From Solirubrobacter deserti (GTDB lineage Bacteria; Actinomycetota; Thermoleophilia; Solirubrobacterales; Solirubrobacteraceae), in NCBI RefSeq assembly GCF_027587175.1, contig NZ_JAPCID010000003.1:1-64000 (forward strand): DNA of 64,000 bases, given 5' to 3'. The notes beneath the pieces are model-generated. The model worked only from the letters and a program-made list of their open reading frames with translations. It had not been told where the DNA came from and did no database searches. This document shows positions 17,652 to 26,548 of the stretch, piece by piece. Within the stretch, counting starts at the first letter, position 1; the number at the start of each line of letters is the position of its first letter. A program made the translations under genes and the position numbers.

Positions 17652-18616
17652 AGCGCCAGCGGCGGCTCCGTCTCGGTGGCCGCCGCGCCGCGCGGGCTGA
17701 ACGCGAACGCCCGCACGACCCCGGCCTGCTGGTCGGCCACCTTGTACGGCGCGCACACGTAGAACGCGCCGCGGCGGGGCAGCCGGCCGAGCCGGATCGC
17801 CTGCTCGGTCCACGTCATGCCGTGCTTGAGCCCGGCGACGTGGCTGTCCTGCGGGTCCTCCGCGGCGCCGAAGCTGGGCGCGTCGGTGGCGACGTGCTGG
17901 ACGCCGCGGCTCCACAGCAGTTCGACGGCGTCCGGCGCGAGCACCACCCACCCGGGCTCGGACTTGTCGATCAGCGGCTTCCACAAGAGCCGGTCCTTGA
18001 AGCGGTCGCCACCCGGGAAGCGCCTGTAGTAGCGGTCGGTGTAGCCGCTGAAGAGCACCGGCACCTCGCCGCGCGCGATCGTGCCGAAGCGCGCCTCCCA
18101 GCGCTCGATCCAGGCGGGCGTGATCTTCGCGCTGCGGCCCTTGGCGGTATGGGCGGCGAGGATCGCGCGCACGTCGAGCACCACCGCGGGACCCATCAGC
18201 GACGTCAGCGGGTACTCGTCGCCGCTGCGCTCGCCGATCGCGCGGCCCGGCGAGCCGGGGACGTTCGTGCCGGGCGGCGGGATGAAGTGCGGCGGGAAGT
18301 CGACCTGCGTCCCGGTGTGCTCGGTGATCTCGTACGCGTTCACGGCCGCGATCCCAGGCTTGACCGCGGTGCGGCGCTTGAACCAGGTGAGTGGCACGAC
18401 CTTGAACTGCGGCTGGTCCGGGAACGCGACCGGGTGCTCCTCGCCCGTCGTGACCGAGAGGTCGATCACCTCCCAGGCACCGCCCGCGAGCGCGCCGCCG
18501 AGCACCGCCGCGGGCGTGCCGGCCGCCTGCGCCTGCGCGCCACGCCCCTTCAGCGCCAGGCCGGTGCCGCCCGCCACCCCCGCCGCGAGGATCGATCGCC
18601 GTGTCATGGTCCGCAT
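17648..18616 (-). CDS. Cyclase-family (kynurenine-formamidase-like) protein with Tat signal
   Basis: The 322-residue product carries a twin-arginine leader (MTRRSILAAGVAGGTGLAL) and the putative-cyclase fold with HTGTQVDFPPHF, a variant of the HxGTHxD metal motif in which the second His is Gln. It also keeps a later ATDAPSFG segment. Family members are metal-dependent formamidases or cyclases; the His-to-Gln change may alter metal binding. The ATG at 18614-18616 has a strong GGAGGAGG site upstream at 18622-18629. Tat export suggests a folded metal-bound enzyme outside the membrane. Confidence 0.8.
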   Translation of the reverse strand: MRTMTRRSILAAGVAGGTGLALKGRGAQAQAAGTPAAVLGGALAGGAWEVIDLSVTTGEEHPVAFPDQPQFKVVPLTWFKRRTAVKPGIAAVNAYEITEHTGTQVDFPPHFIPPPGTNVPGSPGRAIGERSGDEYPLTSLMGPAVVLDVRAILAAHTAKGRSAKITPAWIERWEARFGTIARGEVPVLFSGYTDRYYRRFPGGDRFKDRLLWKPLIDKSEPGWVVLAPDAVELLWSRGVQHVATDAPSFGAAEDPQDSHVAGLKHGMTWTEQAIRLGRLPRRGAFYVCAPYKVADQQAGVVRAFAFSPRGAAATETEPPLAL

Positions 18617-18677
18617 CCGAGCCTCCTCCACCGATGGACGATGACTCAGTACCCGCAGGGGCGTAGGCTCCACTCGT

Positions 18678-20477
18678 ATGTGGCGGGGGCTCGTCGCCGC
18701 GGTGGCCGTGCTGATCCTCGCCGCACCGGCGCAGGGAGCGGTCAAGCTGCGCCCGTGCGGCGGCGCGCAGTGCGGCGAGCTGCGGCGGCCGCTCGATCCC
18801 GAGCGGCCGCGGGGGCGCACGATCGACATCGCGTTCCGGCTCTACCGCGCCTCGGGGCGCGCCAGCGAGCCGCCGATCGTCGCGGTCGAGGGCGGGCCGG
18901 GCTATCCCTCGACCGGGACGCGCGTCGAGTTCCGCGCGATCTTCGGGCCGCTGCTGCGCACGCGGGACCTGCTGCTGGTCGACAACCGCGGGACGGGCGC
19001 TTCGGCGCTGATCGACTGCCGCTCCGTGCAGTCGTTCGCGGGGCGCACGAGCGGGCCGGCGTTCGCCCGGCGGGCCGCGCGGTGCGCGCGGGAGATCCGG
19101 CGCCGGCACGGCGATCCGTCGCTGTTCGCGACCGCGTACGCGGTGGACGACCTCGCGGCGGTGATCAGGACGCTCGGGTACCGGAAGGTCGACCTGTACG
19201 GCGACTCCTACGGCACCTACTTCGTGCAGGACTTCGCGGCGCGGCATGCCGGGCTGCTGCGCTCGGTCACGCTCGACTCCGCGTACCCGCGGCGCGGGAC
19301 GGACCCGTGGTACGCGTCCTCGGCGGCCACGATGCGCTCGGCGCTGGAGACGGTGTCGCCGGGCGCGGTCGGGCGGCTGGGTGCGCTGCTCGCGCGGGTG
19401 CGGGCGGCGCCGATCCGCGGCGGCACGGACGACTCCGACGGCGCGCCGCTGGACGTGACCGTGGACCCGCGCGCGCTCTCCGATCTGGTCCAGGACGCCG
19501 CCAACGACCCGCTGATCTACCGCGAGCTCGATGCCGCCCTTCGCGCGGCGCTGGCGGGCGACGACGTGCCGCTCCTGCGCCTGGTCGGCCAGGCCGGGAC
19601 CTGGAGCCACTCGCCGCCCGAGGCGTCGTACTTCTCGCGCGGGCTCTACCTGGCCGTCGCGTGCACCGACTACCCGCAGGTGAGCGGGCCGGCGCCGGAC
19701 GTGTTCACGCCCTTCACGCCCGCCGAGTGGATGTCGGTCAGCGGCTTCACCCAGCCGTATGACGTGTGCGCGCGATGGCCGGCGCCGCGGCGCCCGCCGC
19801 CCACGGTCCCGGAGCGCCGGCTGCCCGCGTCGGTACCCGTGCTGATCGTCGGCGGCGACCTGGACTCGCTGACGCCGCTGAGCGACGCGCCCGCGTTCGG
19901 GCCGGCGCTGGCCGAGAACGTCCGCATCGTCACGCTGCGCAACACGGTCCACGTGACCTCGCAGGGCGCCACGCACCTGCTGGAAGGCACGGACTGCGCG
20001 CGGCGCGTGATCCGCTCGTTCCTGCGCGGCGCACTGGACGAGCGCTGCGCGGCGCTGATCCCGCCCGTGCGCGTGGCGGGCGGCTACCCGCTCACGCTCG
20101 CGGCGGCTACGCCGGCGACGGTCGTCTCCGGCCCCGACCCGGGTGAGGCGGCCCGGCGCGCGGTGACGGTGGCCGTCGAGGCGTTCGGGGACGTGATCGC
20201 GCGGCGGCTGTACTCGCACGGCAACCGCGGGCCGGGCCTGCGCGGCGGGCACTTCACCGCGGGCGAGCAGGGGGGCGCGGTGACGTTCCGGCTCATCAAC
20301 GTGCGCTTCGTCGCCGACGCGCCGGTCAACGGCCGGGGCGTGTGGAGCCCGGCCACGGGCGCGGTCGACGCCGCGTTGCATGTGACGGGCGTGACCGTGC
20401 AGGTGCGCTGGAGCCGCGCGGCGCCGCGCGCGACGGTCATGCTCGGGGACTCGACGCTGAGCGTGCCCGCGCCGTAG
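18678..20477 (+). CDS. Secreted alpha/beta hydrolase, tripeptidyl-aminopeptidase-like
   Basis: The 599-residue product has a signal peptide (residues 1-20), an oxyanion region VAVEGGPGYPSTGT, nucleophile elbow LYGDSYGTYF, Asp in VGGDLDSLTP and His in TVHVTSQGATH. This is the SCO7095/Tap-like exopeptidase architecture of actinobacteria with a C-terminal TAP-like domain. An additional beta-rich tail of about 130 residues follows the hydrolase. It overlaps the MocR gene by 41 bases tail to tail. Peptidase activity is inferred from family only. Confidence 0.87.
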   Translation: MWRGLVAAVAVLILAAPAQGAVKLRPCGGAQCGELRRPLDPERPRGRTIDIAFRLYRASGRASEPPIVAVEGGPGYPSTGTRVEFRAIFGPLLRTRDLLLVDNRGTGASALIDCRSVQSFAGRTSGPAFARRAARCAREIRRRHGDPSLFATAYAVDDLAAVIRTLGYRKVDLYGDSYGTYFVQDFAARHAGLLRSVTLDSAYPRRGTDPWYASSAATMRSALETVSPGAVGRLGALLARVRAAPIRGGTDDSDGAPLDVTVDPRALSDLVQDAANDPLIYRELDAALRAALAGDDVPLLRLVGQAGTWSHSPPEASYFSRGLYLAVACTDYPQVSGPAPDVFTPFTPAEWMSVSGFTQPYDVCARWPAPRRPPPTVPERRLPASVPVLIVGGDLDSLTPLSDAPAFGPALAENVRIVTLRNTVHVTSQGATHLLEGTDCARRVIRSFLRGALDERCAALIPPVRVAGGYPLTLAAATPATVVSGPDPGEAARRAVTVAVEAFGDVIARRLYSHGNRGPGLRGGHFTAGEQGGAVTFRLINVRFVADAPVNGRGVWSPATGAVDAALHVTGVTVQVRWSRAAPRATVMLGDSTLSVPAP

Positions 20478-21891
20478 CGATCAGCTGCGCCACGTGGTCG
20501 GCGGCCGCGTCGGGCACGGCGGCGAACGAGATCAGCAGCGTCGCGCCGGTGGCGCGCGCGCCGTGCTGGACGGCGCCGTCGAGCACGACGCCGCGCTCGC
20601 GGCAGGCGGCGACGAGCGCTTCCTCGCCGGCGTCCGGGACGTGCACGACGATGTGCAGCCCGGCCGCGACGCCGCTCACGGTGGCGTCCGGGAGCGTGAT
20701 GGCGAGCGCCTCCAGCAGCGCGTCCCGGCGGCGCCGGTAGGTCCGCAGCGACCGGCGGATGTGGCGGTCGTAGGCGCCGCGCTCGATGAAGTCCGCGAAC
20801 GCGTGCTGCTCGAGCGCGGGCAGGCCGTGGTCCAGGCTCTCGCGCGCGTGCAGGAGGCGCGCGTGCCAGGCGGGCGGCGCGATCAGCCAGCCGAGCCGAA
20901 GCGCGGGCGCGAGCGTCTTCGACACCGACCCGATGTGCAGCACCAGGTCCGGCCGCAGGCCCTGCAGCGCGCCGACGGGCGCGCGGTCGTAGCGGTACTC
21001 GGAGTCGTAGTCGTCCTCGACGATCACCGCGTCGTGGCGCTCGGCCCAGGCCAGCAGCTCCGCGCGCCGCGCCGCCGACATCACCACGCCCGTCGGGAAC
21101 TGGTGCGCGGGTGTGACGAGCACCGCGCGCACGTCGCCGGGCAGCTCGTCGACCACGATCCCCTCCCCGTCCACGCGCACCGGCACCGGCTCGAGCCCTT
21201 GCGTGCGCAGCAGCTCCCGGATGTGGATGTGCCCGGGGTTCTCGACCGCGATCCGCGCCCCGTCCAGCGCGACCGCGATCGTCACCAGCGCTTGCGCCGC
21301 GCCCAGCACGATCAGCACGTCCTCGGCCGTCGCGAGCGTCCCGCGCACCCGTCCCCGGTACGCCGCGAGCACCTCGCGCACCCGCCGCGCCCCCGCGATC
21401 GGGGGATAGTCGAGCTCCGCGTCCCCGGCGCCCCGCACCGCCGCGCTCACGGACCGCACCCAGTCCGCCCGCGGGAAGCGCGACAGGTCGGGCCGCCCGG
21501 GCCGCAGGTCGTACCGCACGGGCGCCCCATTTCCTAAAGAGGGACTGTCCCTCTTTATGTTCGCCGACCCGGGTGAAGCACCCACGCGCCCGCCTGCAGA
21601 GCCAAAGTTTTCTAAAGAGGGACTGTCCCTCTTTAGGTTTGCGACGCGGGGGCCGGAGCGGGGCGCGACGACGAGCCAGCCCTCCGCGGCCAGCTGCGCG
21701 TAGGCGTCGCTCACGACGCCGCGGGAGACGGCCAGGTCGGTCGCCAGCACACGCGAGGACGGGAGGCGTTCGCCCGCGACCAGGCGGCCGGAGCGGATCG
21801 CGGCGCGCAGCTGGTCCTCGACCTGGCGCTGCATCGGGCCGGCGCCGCGCTTCAGCGCGACAAGCACTTCTCTGGCCTGGTTTTCGGACAC
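20437..21891 (-). CDS. MocR-type regulator (GntR HTH plus aminotransferase domain)
   Basis: The 484-residue product has a GntR winged helix (about 20-80: LRAAIRSGRLVAGERLPSSRVLA) and a fold-type I aminotransferase domain (about 125-475) with the PLP lysine in IGSVSKTLAPALRLGW. MocR proteins sense PLP or amino compounds and usually control a divergent neighbour; here that is the EamA transporter starting 48 bases away. The linker between the domains contains two copies of N(L/I)KRDSPSL at residues 85-93 and 111-119, each encoded by a 23-bp palindrome, so the linker has been lengthened by repeat insertion. Reading frame is intact. Confidence 0.9.
   Translation of the reverse strand: MSENQAREVLVALKRGAGPMQRQVEDQLRAAIRSGRLVAGERLPSSRVLATDLAVSRGVVSDAYAQLAAEGWLVVAPRSGPRVANLKRDSPSLENFGSAGGRVGASPGSANIKRDSPSLGNGAPVRYDLRPGRPDLSRFPRADWVRSVSAAVRGAGDAELDYPPIAGARRVREVLAAYRGRVRGTLATAEDVLIVLGAAQALVTIAVALDGARIAVENPGHIHIRELLRTQGLEPVPVRVDGEGIVVDELPGDVRAVLVTPAHQFPTGVVMSAARRAELLAWAERHDAVIVEDDYDSEYRYDRAPVGALQGLRPDLVLHIGSVSKTLAPALRLGWLIAPPAWHARLLHARESLDHGLPALEQHAFADFIERGAYDRHIRRSLRTYRRRRDALLEALAITLPDATVSGVAAGLHIVVHVPDAGEEALVAACRERGVVLDGAVQHGARATGATLLISFAAVPDAAADHVAQLIATARARSASSPRA
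21535..21557. repeat. REP-like palindrome, copy 1
   Basis: A 23-base palindrome with 11-bp arms TAAAGAGGGAC / GTCCCTCTTTA around a central T. It lies inside the MocR linker and is read in frame as KRDSPSL. Flanking bases (TTTCC before, TGTTCGC after) also resemble those of copy 2. It is markedly richer in A and T than the gene around it, which supports insertion. Confidence 0.85.
21613..21635. repeat. REP-like palindrome, copy 2
   Basis: An identical 23-base palindrome 78 bases (26 codons) from copy 1, again in frame in the MocR gene. The spacing keeps the frame open, and both copies give nearly the same peptide. The pair fits a small palindromic repeat family (REP or MITE fragment) that tolerates insertion into protein linkers. 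Confidence 0.85.
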
Positions 21892-21939
21892 CGATCTGGA
21901 CCTTACACCCGGGCCAGGGCTGCCGTACCGTCACGAGCC

Positions 21940-22875
21940 ATGAACGGATGGGTCAAAGGTGCGATCGCGGCCAGCGTCGTCGGCGCGTCGTTTCCGGTCA
22001 GCGACGCGCTCACGGACTACTCGTACACCGCGGGGCAGTTCATCCGCTACGCGCTGGGCGCGCTCGTGCTCACGGTGCTGCTCAAGGGCAAGCTCGGCCG
22101 GCCGACCGCGCGCGAGTTCCTGTTGCTGAACGCGACCGCCGCCGTCGGCATGGTCGGCTTCAACCTCGCCGTGCTCGCCGCGGTCGACCACATCGGCGCG
22201 ACCAACGCGGGCGTGATCATCGGCGCCTCCCCGGTGATTCTCGCGCTCGCCACGGGCCACCGGCAGGTGCTCCCCGCCGCGCTGGTCGTCGTCGCGGGTG
22301 CGGCGATCGTCAATGGCGCCGACTCCACCGTCACCGCCCTCGGCGCGCTGTTCGCCGTCGCCGCGCTGATCGGCGAGGTCGGCTTCACGCTGCTCGCCGC
22401 GCCGCTGCTCCCGCGCCTGGGTCCGATGCGCGTCGCCGCCTGGACCGCGCTGCTCGCCACCCTCCAGCTCGCGCTGCTGAGCCGCGGCGAGATCCCCACG
22501 CCCACCGTCACCCACGCGGCCGCGATCCTCTACCTCGGCCTGGTCACGACCGCGCTCGCGTTCGTGCTCTGGTTCGCGTGCGTGCAGGAACTGGGCAGCG
22601 GCCACGCCGGCCTGCTCGTCGGCTTCATGCCGATCGCGGCCGTCGCCGCCGACACGGCCCTCAACGGCCGAGCGCCATCCACCGCGGACCTCACGGGGAC
22701 GGCACTCGTGGCCGTCGGGATCGCCCTGGGCGCTAGGCCCGGGACGGTGAAGGCTCTGCTTCGTGGCGGAACTCGGGCAGCCAGTGCAACTGCTTCGGCA
22801 GGTACCAGTTCCACTTCCCGAGCAGCTTCATCGTCGCCGGCAGCAGGACAGCCCGCACCAGCGTCGCGTCGATGA
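21940..22875 (+). CDS. EamA/DMT-family transporter
   Basis: The 311-residue product has about ten membrane helices in two EamA repeats (for example YALGALVLTVLL, VVVAGAAIVNGA, AILYLGLVTTALAFVLWFA). Such proteins export amino acids or metabolites. It is divergent from the MocR regulator, its probable controller. The last 45 residues form an Ala/Ser/Thr-rich tail that is encoded over the antisense 3' end of the MMPL gene (143-base overlap), suggesting the ancestral stop was lost. Confidence 0.87.
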   Translation: MNGWVKGAIAASVVGASFPVSDALTDYSYTAGQFIRYALGALVLTVLLKGKLGRPTAREFLLLNATAAVGMVGFNLAVLAAVDHIGATNAGVIIGASPVILALATGHRQVLPAALVVVAGAAIVNGADSTVTALGALFAVAALIGEVGFTLLAAPLLPRLGPMRVAAWTALLATLQLALLSRGEIPTPTVTHAAAILYLGLVTTALAFVLWFACVQELGSGHAGLLVGFMPIAAVAADTALNGRAPSTADLTGTALVAVGIALGARPGTVKALLRGGTRAASATASAGTSSTSRAASSSPAAGQPAPASRR

Positions 22876-24892
22876 GGATCGCGACCGCCAGGCCGACGCC
22901 CATCTGCTTGAAGTCGATGAAGCTCAGCGTGGCGAAGATCGCGAACACGGCGACCATCACCACCGCGGCGCTCGTCACCGTCGAGGCGGTCGCCTTGATC
23001 GAGTGCGCGACCGCGTCCTCGGTCTTCATGCCGCGGTCCACCGCCTCCTTGACCCGGCTGAGGATGAACACGTGGTAGTCCATCGACAGGCCGAACAGGA
23101 TCACGAACAGGAAGATCGGCAGCCATGCGGTCACGCCACCGTTGGACTCGAAGCCGAGCAGGCCTTCGAGGTGCCCGTCCTGGAAGACCCACGTCAGCAC
23201 GCCGTAGGCGGCACCCACCGACAGCAGGTTGAGCACGATCGCCTTGATCGGGATCACGATCGACCGGAACGTGACGAGCAGCAGCAGGAAGGCGAACAGG
23301 AGCACGAACCCGACGACCAGCGGCGCGCGGCCCTTGAGGAAGTCGACGTAGTCCTTGGTCTCGGCGGTCATGCCGGCCACGTACGCCGCCGACACGCCGT
23401 CCGCGCGGCCGACGGTCTGCGCGACCAGCGTCTGCCGCAGGTCCGCGAGCGCCTCCATCGACACGTCGTCGGTGCCGTTGCCCTGGATCGGGATCGAGAT
23501 CTGCGCGACGTGCTTGTCGCGTGAGACGTTCACGTCGACCGGCCCATTGAAGCGCCCGGACTCCACGGCCCGCGCCTCCAGGTCCTTGACCGCGGCGGTC
23601 ACCCCCGGCGCCGTCACGTCCTCGGCCTTGATCGTCACCACGGCCGGGATCTGCCCGCCCGGGAAGGACGCGTTGATCTCGTCATAGACCTGCATCACGG
23701 GCAGGTTGCGCGGCAGGTCGTCCGTGCCCGAGAGCACGGCGCGCATGCCCAGCGCGGGGAACGCCAGCGCGAGCAGGACGGCGATCGCGGCGACCGCCGA
23801 GATCAGCGGCCGGCGCAGCACCGCGTCGAGGACGGTGTTCCAGACGCGGCTCTCGCCGTCGGACCGGCGCAGGCGGCCGAGGAACGGGATGCGTCCCTTC
23901 TCCACCCGGTCGCCGAGCACGCTCAACACCGCCGGAACCACGGTGACCGAGCCGATCATGGCCACGAGCACGACCGTGATCGCACCGACGGCGAGCCCGG
24001 TGAACGTCTGGTCGCCGGCCAGGAACATGCCGGCCATGGCGACGATCACCGTGATGCCGGAGATCAGCACCGCGCGGCCGGAGGTCGCGGCGGCGATGTG
24101 GATCGCCTCGCGGTGGCCGACCCCGCGCGCCCGCTCCTCCCGCTCACGCCGCAAGTAGAAGAGCGTGTAGTCAACACCCACGGCCAGGCCGACCAGCAGG
24201 ATGATCGAGGCCGCCTCGTCGCCGAGCGGGAACAGCTGCGACGGCAGCGCGACCAGGCCCAGTGCGGCGGCCACGGCCGACAGCCCGAGCAGCAGCGGCA
24301 CGCCCGCGGCGACCAGCGCCCCGAACGCGAACACGAGGATGATCAGCGTGATCGGCAGCGACAGCGTCTCGGCCTTCTTGAAGTCGTCCTCGAACGCCTT
24401 CGAGAGCGCCTTGTTGGCCGAGGCCGAGCCGAACTCGCCCACGAAGACGCTGCTGTTCCGCGCTTGGACGCGGTCGACGGCCGCCAGCACCGGCACGACG
24501 GCCTTCTCGGCCGCTTCCTCGTCCCCGCGCAGCTTGAAGTCGACCAGGACCGACCCGTCCTTGGCGACCTGGTCGGAATTGACGTCGTAGACGCCCTTCT
24601 GCGCGGACACGGCGGCGACCGTGTCGTCCACGGCCGCCCGCACGGCGCGCGGATCACCGCCCTTGACGATCACGCTCTCGACGTTCTCGGTCGGGTAGTG
24701 CCGGTCGACGAGCTCGTGGGCCTTGCCCGAGTCGCCGACGTAGGTGGTGTCGTTCTCCGGCGCCTTCGTGCCGATCGCTCCGCCGATCACCAGCGAGAGC
24801 ACGACGAAGGCGAGCCACCCGAAGATGGCCTTCTTGCGGTGCTGGGCACTCCAGCGGCCCATCCGGGCGGCGAAGTTCTTGTTGTCGGTCAC
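22733..24892 (-). CDS. MMPL/RND-family transporter
   Basis: The 719-residue product has the twelve-helix RND layout in two halves, with SIILLVGLAVGVDYTLFYLRR and FVILFGLSMDYHVFILSRVKE as the paired MMPL core helices containing the conserved GxxxDY elements. Members export lipids or drugs. The GTG at 24890-24892 starts TDNKNFAARMGRW just before the first helix; an ATG at 24964 is possible. No lipid synthesis gene is adjacent, so the substrate is open. Confidence 0.9.
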   Translation of the reverse strand: MTDNKNFAARMGRWSAQHRKKAIFGWLAFVVLSLVIGGAIGTKAPENDTTYVGDSGKAHELVDRHYPTENVESVIVKGGDPRAVRAAVDDTVAAVSAQKGVYDVNSDQVAKDGSVLVDFKLRGDEEAAEKAVVPVLAAVDRVQARNSSVFVGEFGSASANKALSKAFEDDFKKAETLSLPITLIILVFAFGALVAAGVPLLLGLSAVAAALGLVALPSQLFPLGDEAASIILLVGLAVGVDYTLFYLRREREERARGVGHREAIHIAAATSGRAVLISGITVIVAMAGMFLAGDQTFTGLAVGAITVVLVAMIGSVTVVPAVLSVLGDRVEKGRIPFLGRLRRSDGESRVWNTVLDAVLRRPLISAVAAIAVLLALAFPALGMRAVLSGTDDLPRNLPVMQVYDEINASFPGGQIPAVVTIKAEDVTAPGVTAAVKDLEARAVESGRFNGPVDVNVSRDKHVAQISIPIQGNGTDDVSMEALADLRQTLVAQTVGRADGVSAAYVAGMTAETKDYVDFLKGRAPLVVGFVLLFAFLLLLVTFRSIVIPIKAIVLNLLSVGAAYGVLTWVFQDGHLEGLLGFESNGGVTAWLPIFLFVILFGLSMDYHVFILSRVKEAVDRGMKTEDAVAHSIKATASTVTSAAVVMVAVFAIFATLSFIDFKQMGVGLAVAILIDATLVRAVLLPATMKLLGKWNWYLPKQLHWLPEFRHEAEPSPSRA

Positions 24893-25086
24893 GGTCCAGA
24901 TGTTCGGCCCCTGACAGCGCGAAATCCGTGGAGCCTGCTGGCTTTCGCGCCTACCGCCCGCCACCGGGACGAGTACGGCTAGCCGCCATCCCGCTGCTGC
25001 GGTCAGCCCGCGCCGAACTGGACGGACGACCAGTGCTCCAATCGACCGGACTAAGGACTCTTGACCGATCTGCCGATGACGCGGGC

Positions 25087-26097
25087 GTGGAGACGGACCT
25101 CCGTCATCGCGCCCGGAGCGTTCGGGCCTCGTTTGCCCCCACCTACGGCCTGAGCCTGCTCGGGTGGGTCTACGCCGCGCTGACGTGGAACGAGCCCAAC
25201 CGCCCCCTGATGGCGACGGCCTTCGCCGTGGCCGCGCTCTCGACGCTCGCGCTCGCTCGGCTGCCGATGGACCGGATCGTCGCCGGCCGCTGGCGCGAGC
25301 CGTTCTTCGTGAGCTGGAGCGTGAGCATCATCGCGCTGATCGCGGCGATTGTCGCCGCCGACGGCGGGATCACGAGCCCGACGACGCTCATCTACCTGTT
25401 CCCGCTGCTGTTCGCGAGCCTGTCCTATCCCGTGCGCTCGATGGCGATCGTGTACGCGGCCGCACTCTCCAGCTATGCGGTGGTGGGCGTCGCGTTCACG
25501 CCGGACCCCGATCCCGCGCGCGTGCTGATGGGGCTGGCCTGCCTCGGCTTCGCGCCGTTCGTCGGCGTCCTGCAAGCGCGCGAGCACGACCGCGAGCGGC
25601 GGGAGCTCACGCGCAGCGCGAAGACCGACGCGCTGACGGGCCTGCTCAACCACACCGCGTTCAAGGAGCAGCTCGACGCCGCGCTGCCCGGCCCAATGGC
25701 GTTGATCGCGCTGGACGTCGATCGGTTCAAGATGGTCAACGACCTGCAGGGTCACGCCGCCGGCGACGCCGCGCTGCGCTCCGTCGCCGACGCCATCCGC
25801 TCGGTCGTGCGCGGCGGCGACATCTGCGGGCGTATGGGCGGCGACGAGTTCATGGTCGCGCTGCCCGGCGCCGACCGGGCGATCGCCCAGCGTGTCGTGG
25901 AGCGGCTCGCGCTCGCGCTCTCGCTCACGCCGGTCACGGCCTCGGCGGGCCTCGCCGTCTGCCCCGAGGACGCCGCCGAGCGCGACGCGCTCATGCACGC
26001 CGCCGACGCCGCGATGTACGCCGACAAGCGCAACCGCACCCGCACGCATGATGAGATCCCGCGATGCTCACCAAGCTCGTCGGGATCAACCACGTAG
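25087..26097 (+). CDS. Membrane diguanylate cyclase (GGDEF)
   Basis: The product (about 336 residues from GTG 25087) has five to six N-terminal membrane helices and a C-terminal GGDEF domain (about 175-320) with ALDVDRFKMVNDLQGHAAGD and an intact MGGDEF active site, so it should make c-di-GMP. An RxxD inhibitory site is not evident. The start is uncertain: GTG 25087 is closest to the first helix, while the frame is open back to 24928. The 3' end overlaps the VOC gene by 34 bases. Confidence 0.85.
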   Translation: METDLRHRARSVRASFAPTYGLSLLGWVYAALTWNEPNRPLMATAFAVAALSTLALARLPMDRIVAGRWREPFFVSWSVSIIALIAAIVAADGGITSPTTLIYLFPLLFASLSYPVRSMAIVYAAALSSYAVVGVAFTPDPDPARVLMGLACLGFAPFVGVLQAREHDRERRELTRSAKTDALTGLLNHTAFKEQLDAALPGPMALIALDVDRFKMVNDLQGHAAGDAALRSVADAIRSVVRGGDICGRMGGDEFMVALPGADRAIAQRVVERLALALSLTPVTASAGLAVCPEDAAERDALMHAADAAMYADKRNRTRTHDEIPRCSPSSSGSTT

Positions 26098-26498
26098 CGC
26101 TCGAGGTCGACAGCATCGACGCGGCCCTCGAGTTCTACGGCCGCTTCTTCGAGCTGCATCTGCGCGGCGTGGCGCCGGGCATGGCGTTCATCGACATCGG
26201 CGACCAGTTCGTGGCCCTCGCGGAAGGGCGTGAGCAGGGCCCCGACGATGGCCGCCACTTCGGGCTGGTGGTCGACGACAAGGACCGGGTGCGCGCCGCG
26301 CTCGAGGCCGCGGACGTGGACATCGAGCCCGGGCCGCGGCTGGACTTCCGCGATCCCTGGGGAAACCGCATCGAGATCGTCGACTATCGAGACATCCAGT
26401 TCACGAAGGCGCCGGCGGTCCTGGCGGGCATGGGGCTCGAGGCGCTGGTCAAGCGGGAACCCGCCATCGAGCAACTGCGCGAGAAAGGTCTTCTGTAG
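26064..26498 (+). CDS. Glyoxalase/VOC-family protein
   Basis: The 144-residue product starts LTKLVGINHVALEVDSIDAALEFYGRFF and has RHFGLVVDDKDRVRAAL and FRDPWGNRIEIVDY, the paired beta-alpha-beta-beta-beta units of the vicinal-oxygen-chelate fold. Metal-ligand positions (His in INHVAL, Glu in RIEIV) are present. It may be a dioxygenase, epimerase or glyoxalase; nothing nearby decides. The last 30 residues extend past the usual fold. Confidence 0.85.
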   Translation: MLTKLVGINHVALEVDSIDAALEFYGRFFELHLRGVAPGMAFIDIGDQFVALAEGREQGPDDGRHFGLVVDDKDRVRAALEAADVDIEPGPRLDFRDPWGNRIEIVDYRDIQFTKAPAVLAGMGLEALVKREPAIEQLREKGLL

Positions 26499-26548
26499 CG
26501 CCTCTGAATCGCGGCGCGAGCGGGTATAGGGTCTCTCCGAGCCGGAGC

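Noticed and set aside
21535-21635. Two identical repeats as a CRISPR array
   Set aside because: Only two copies, inside a coding frame, with no further spacers or cas genes.
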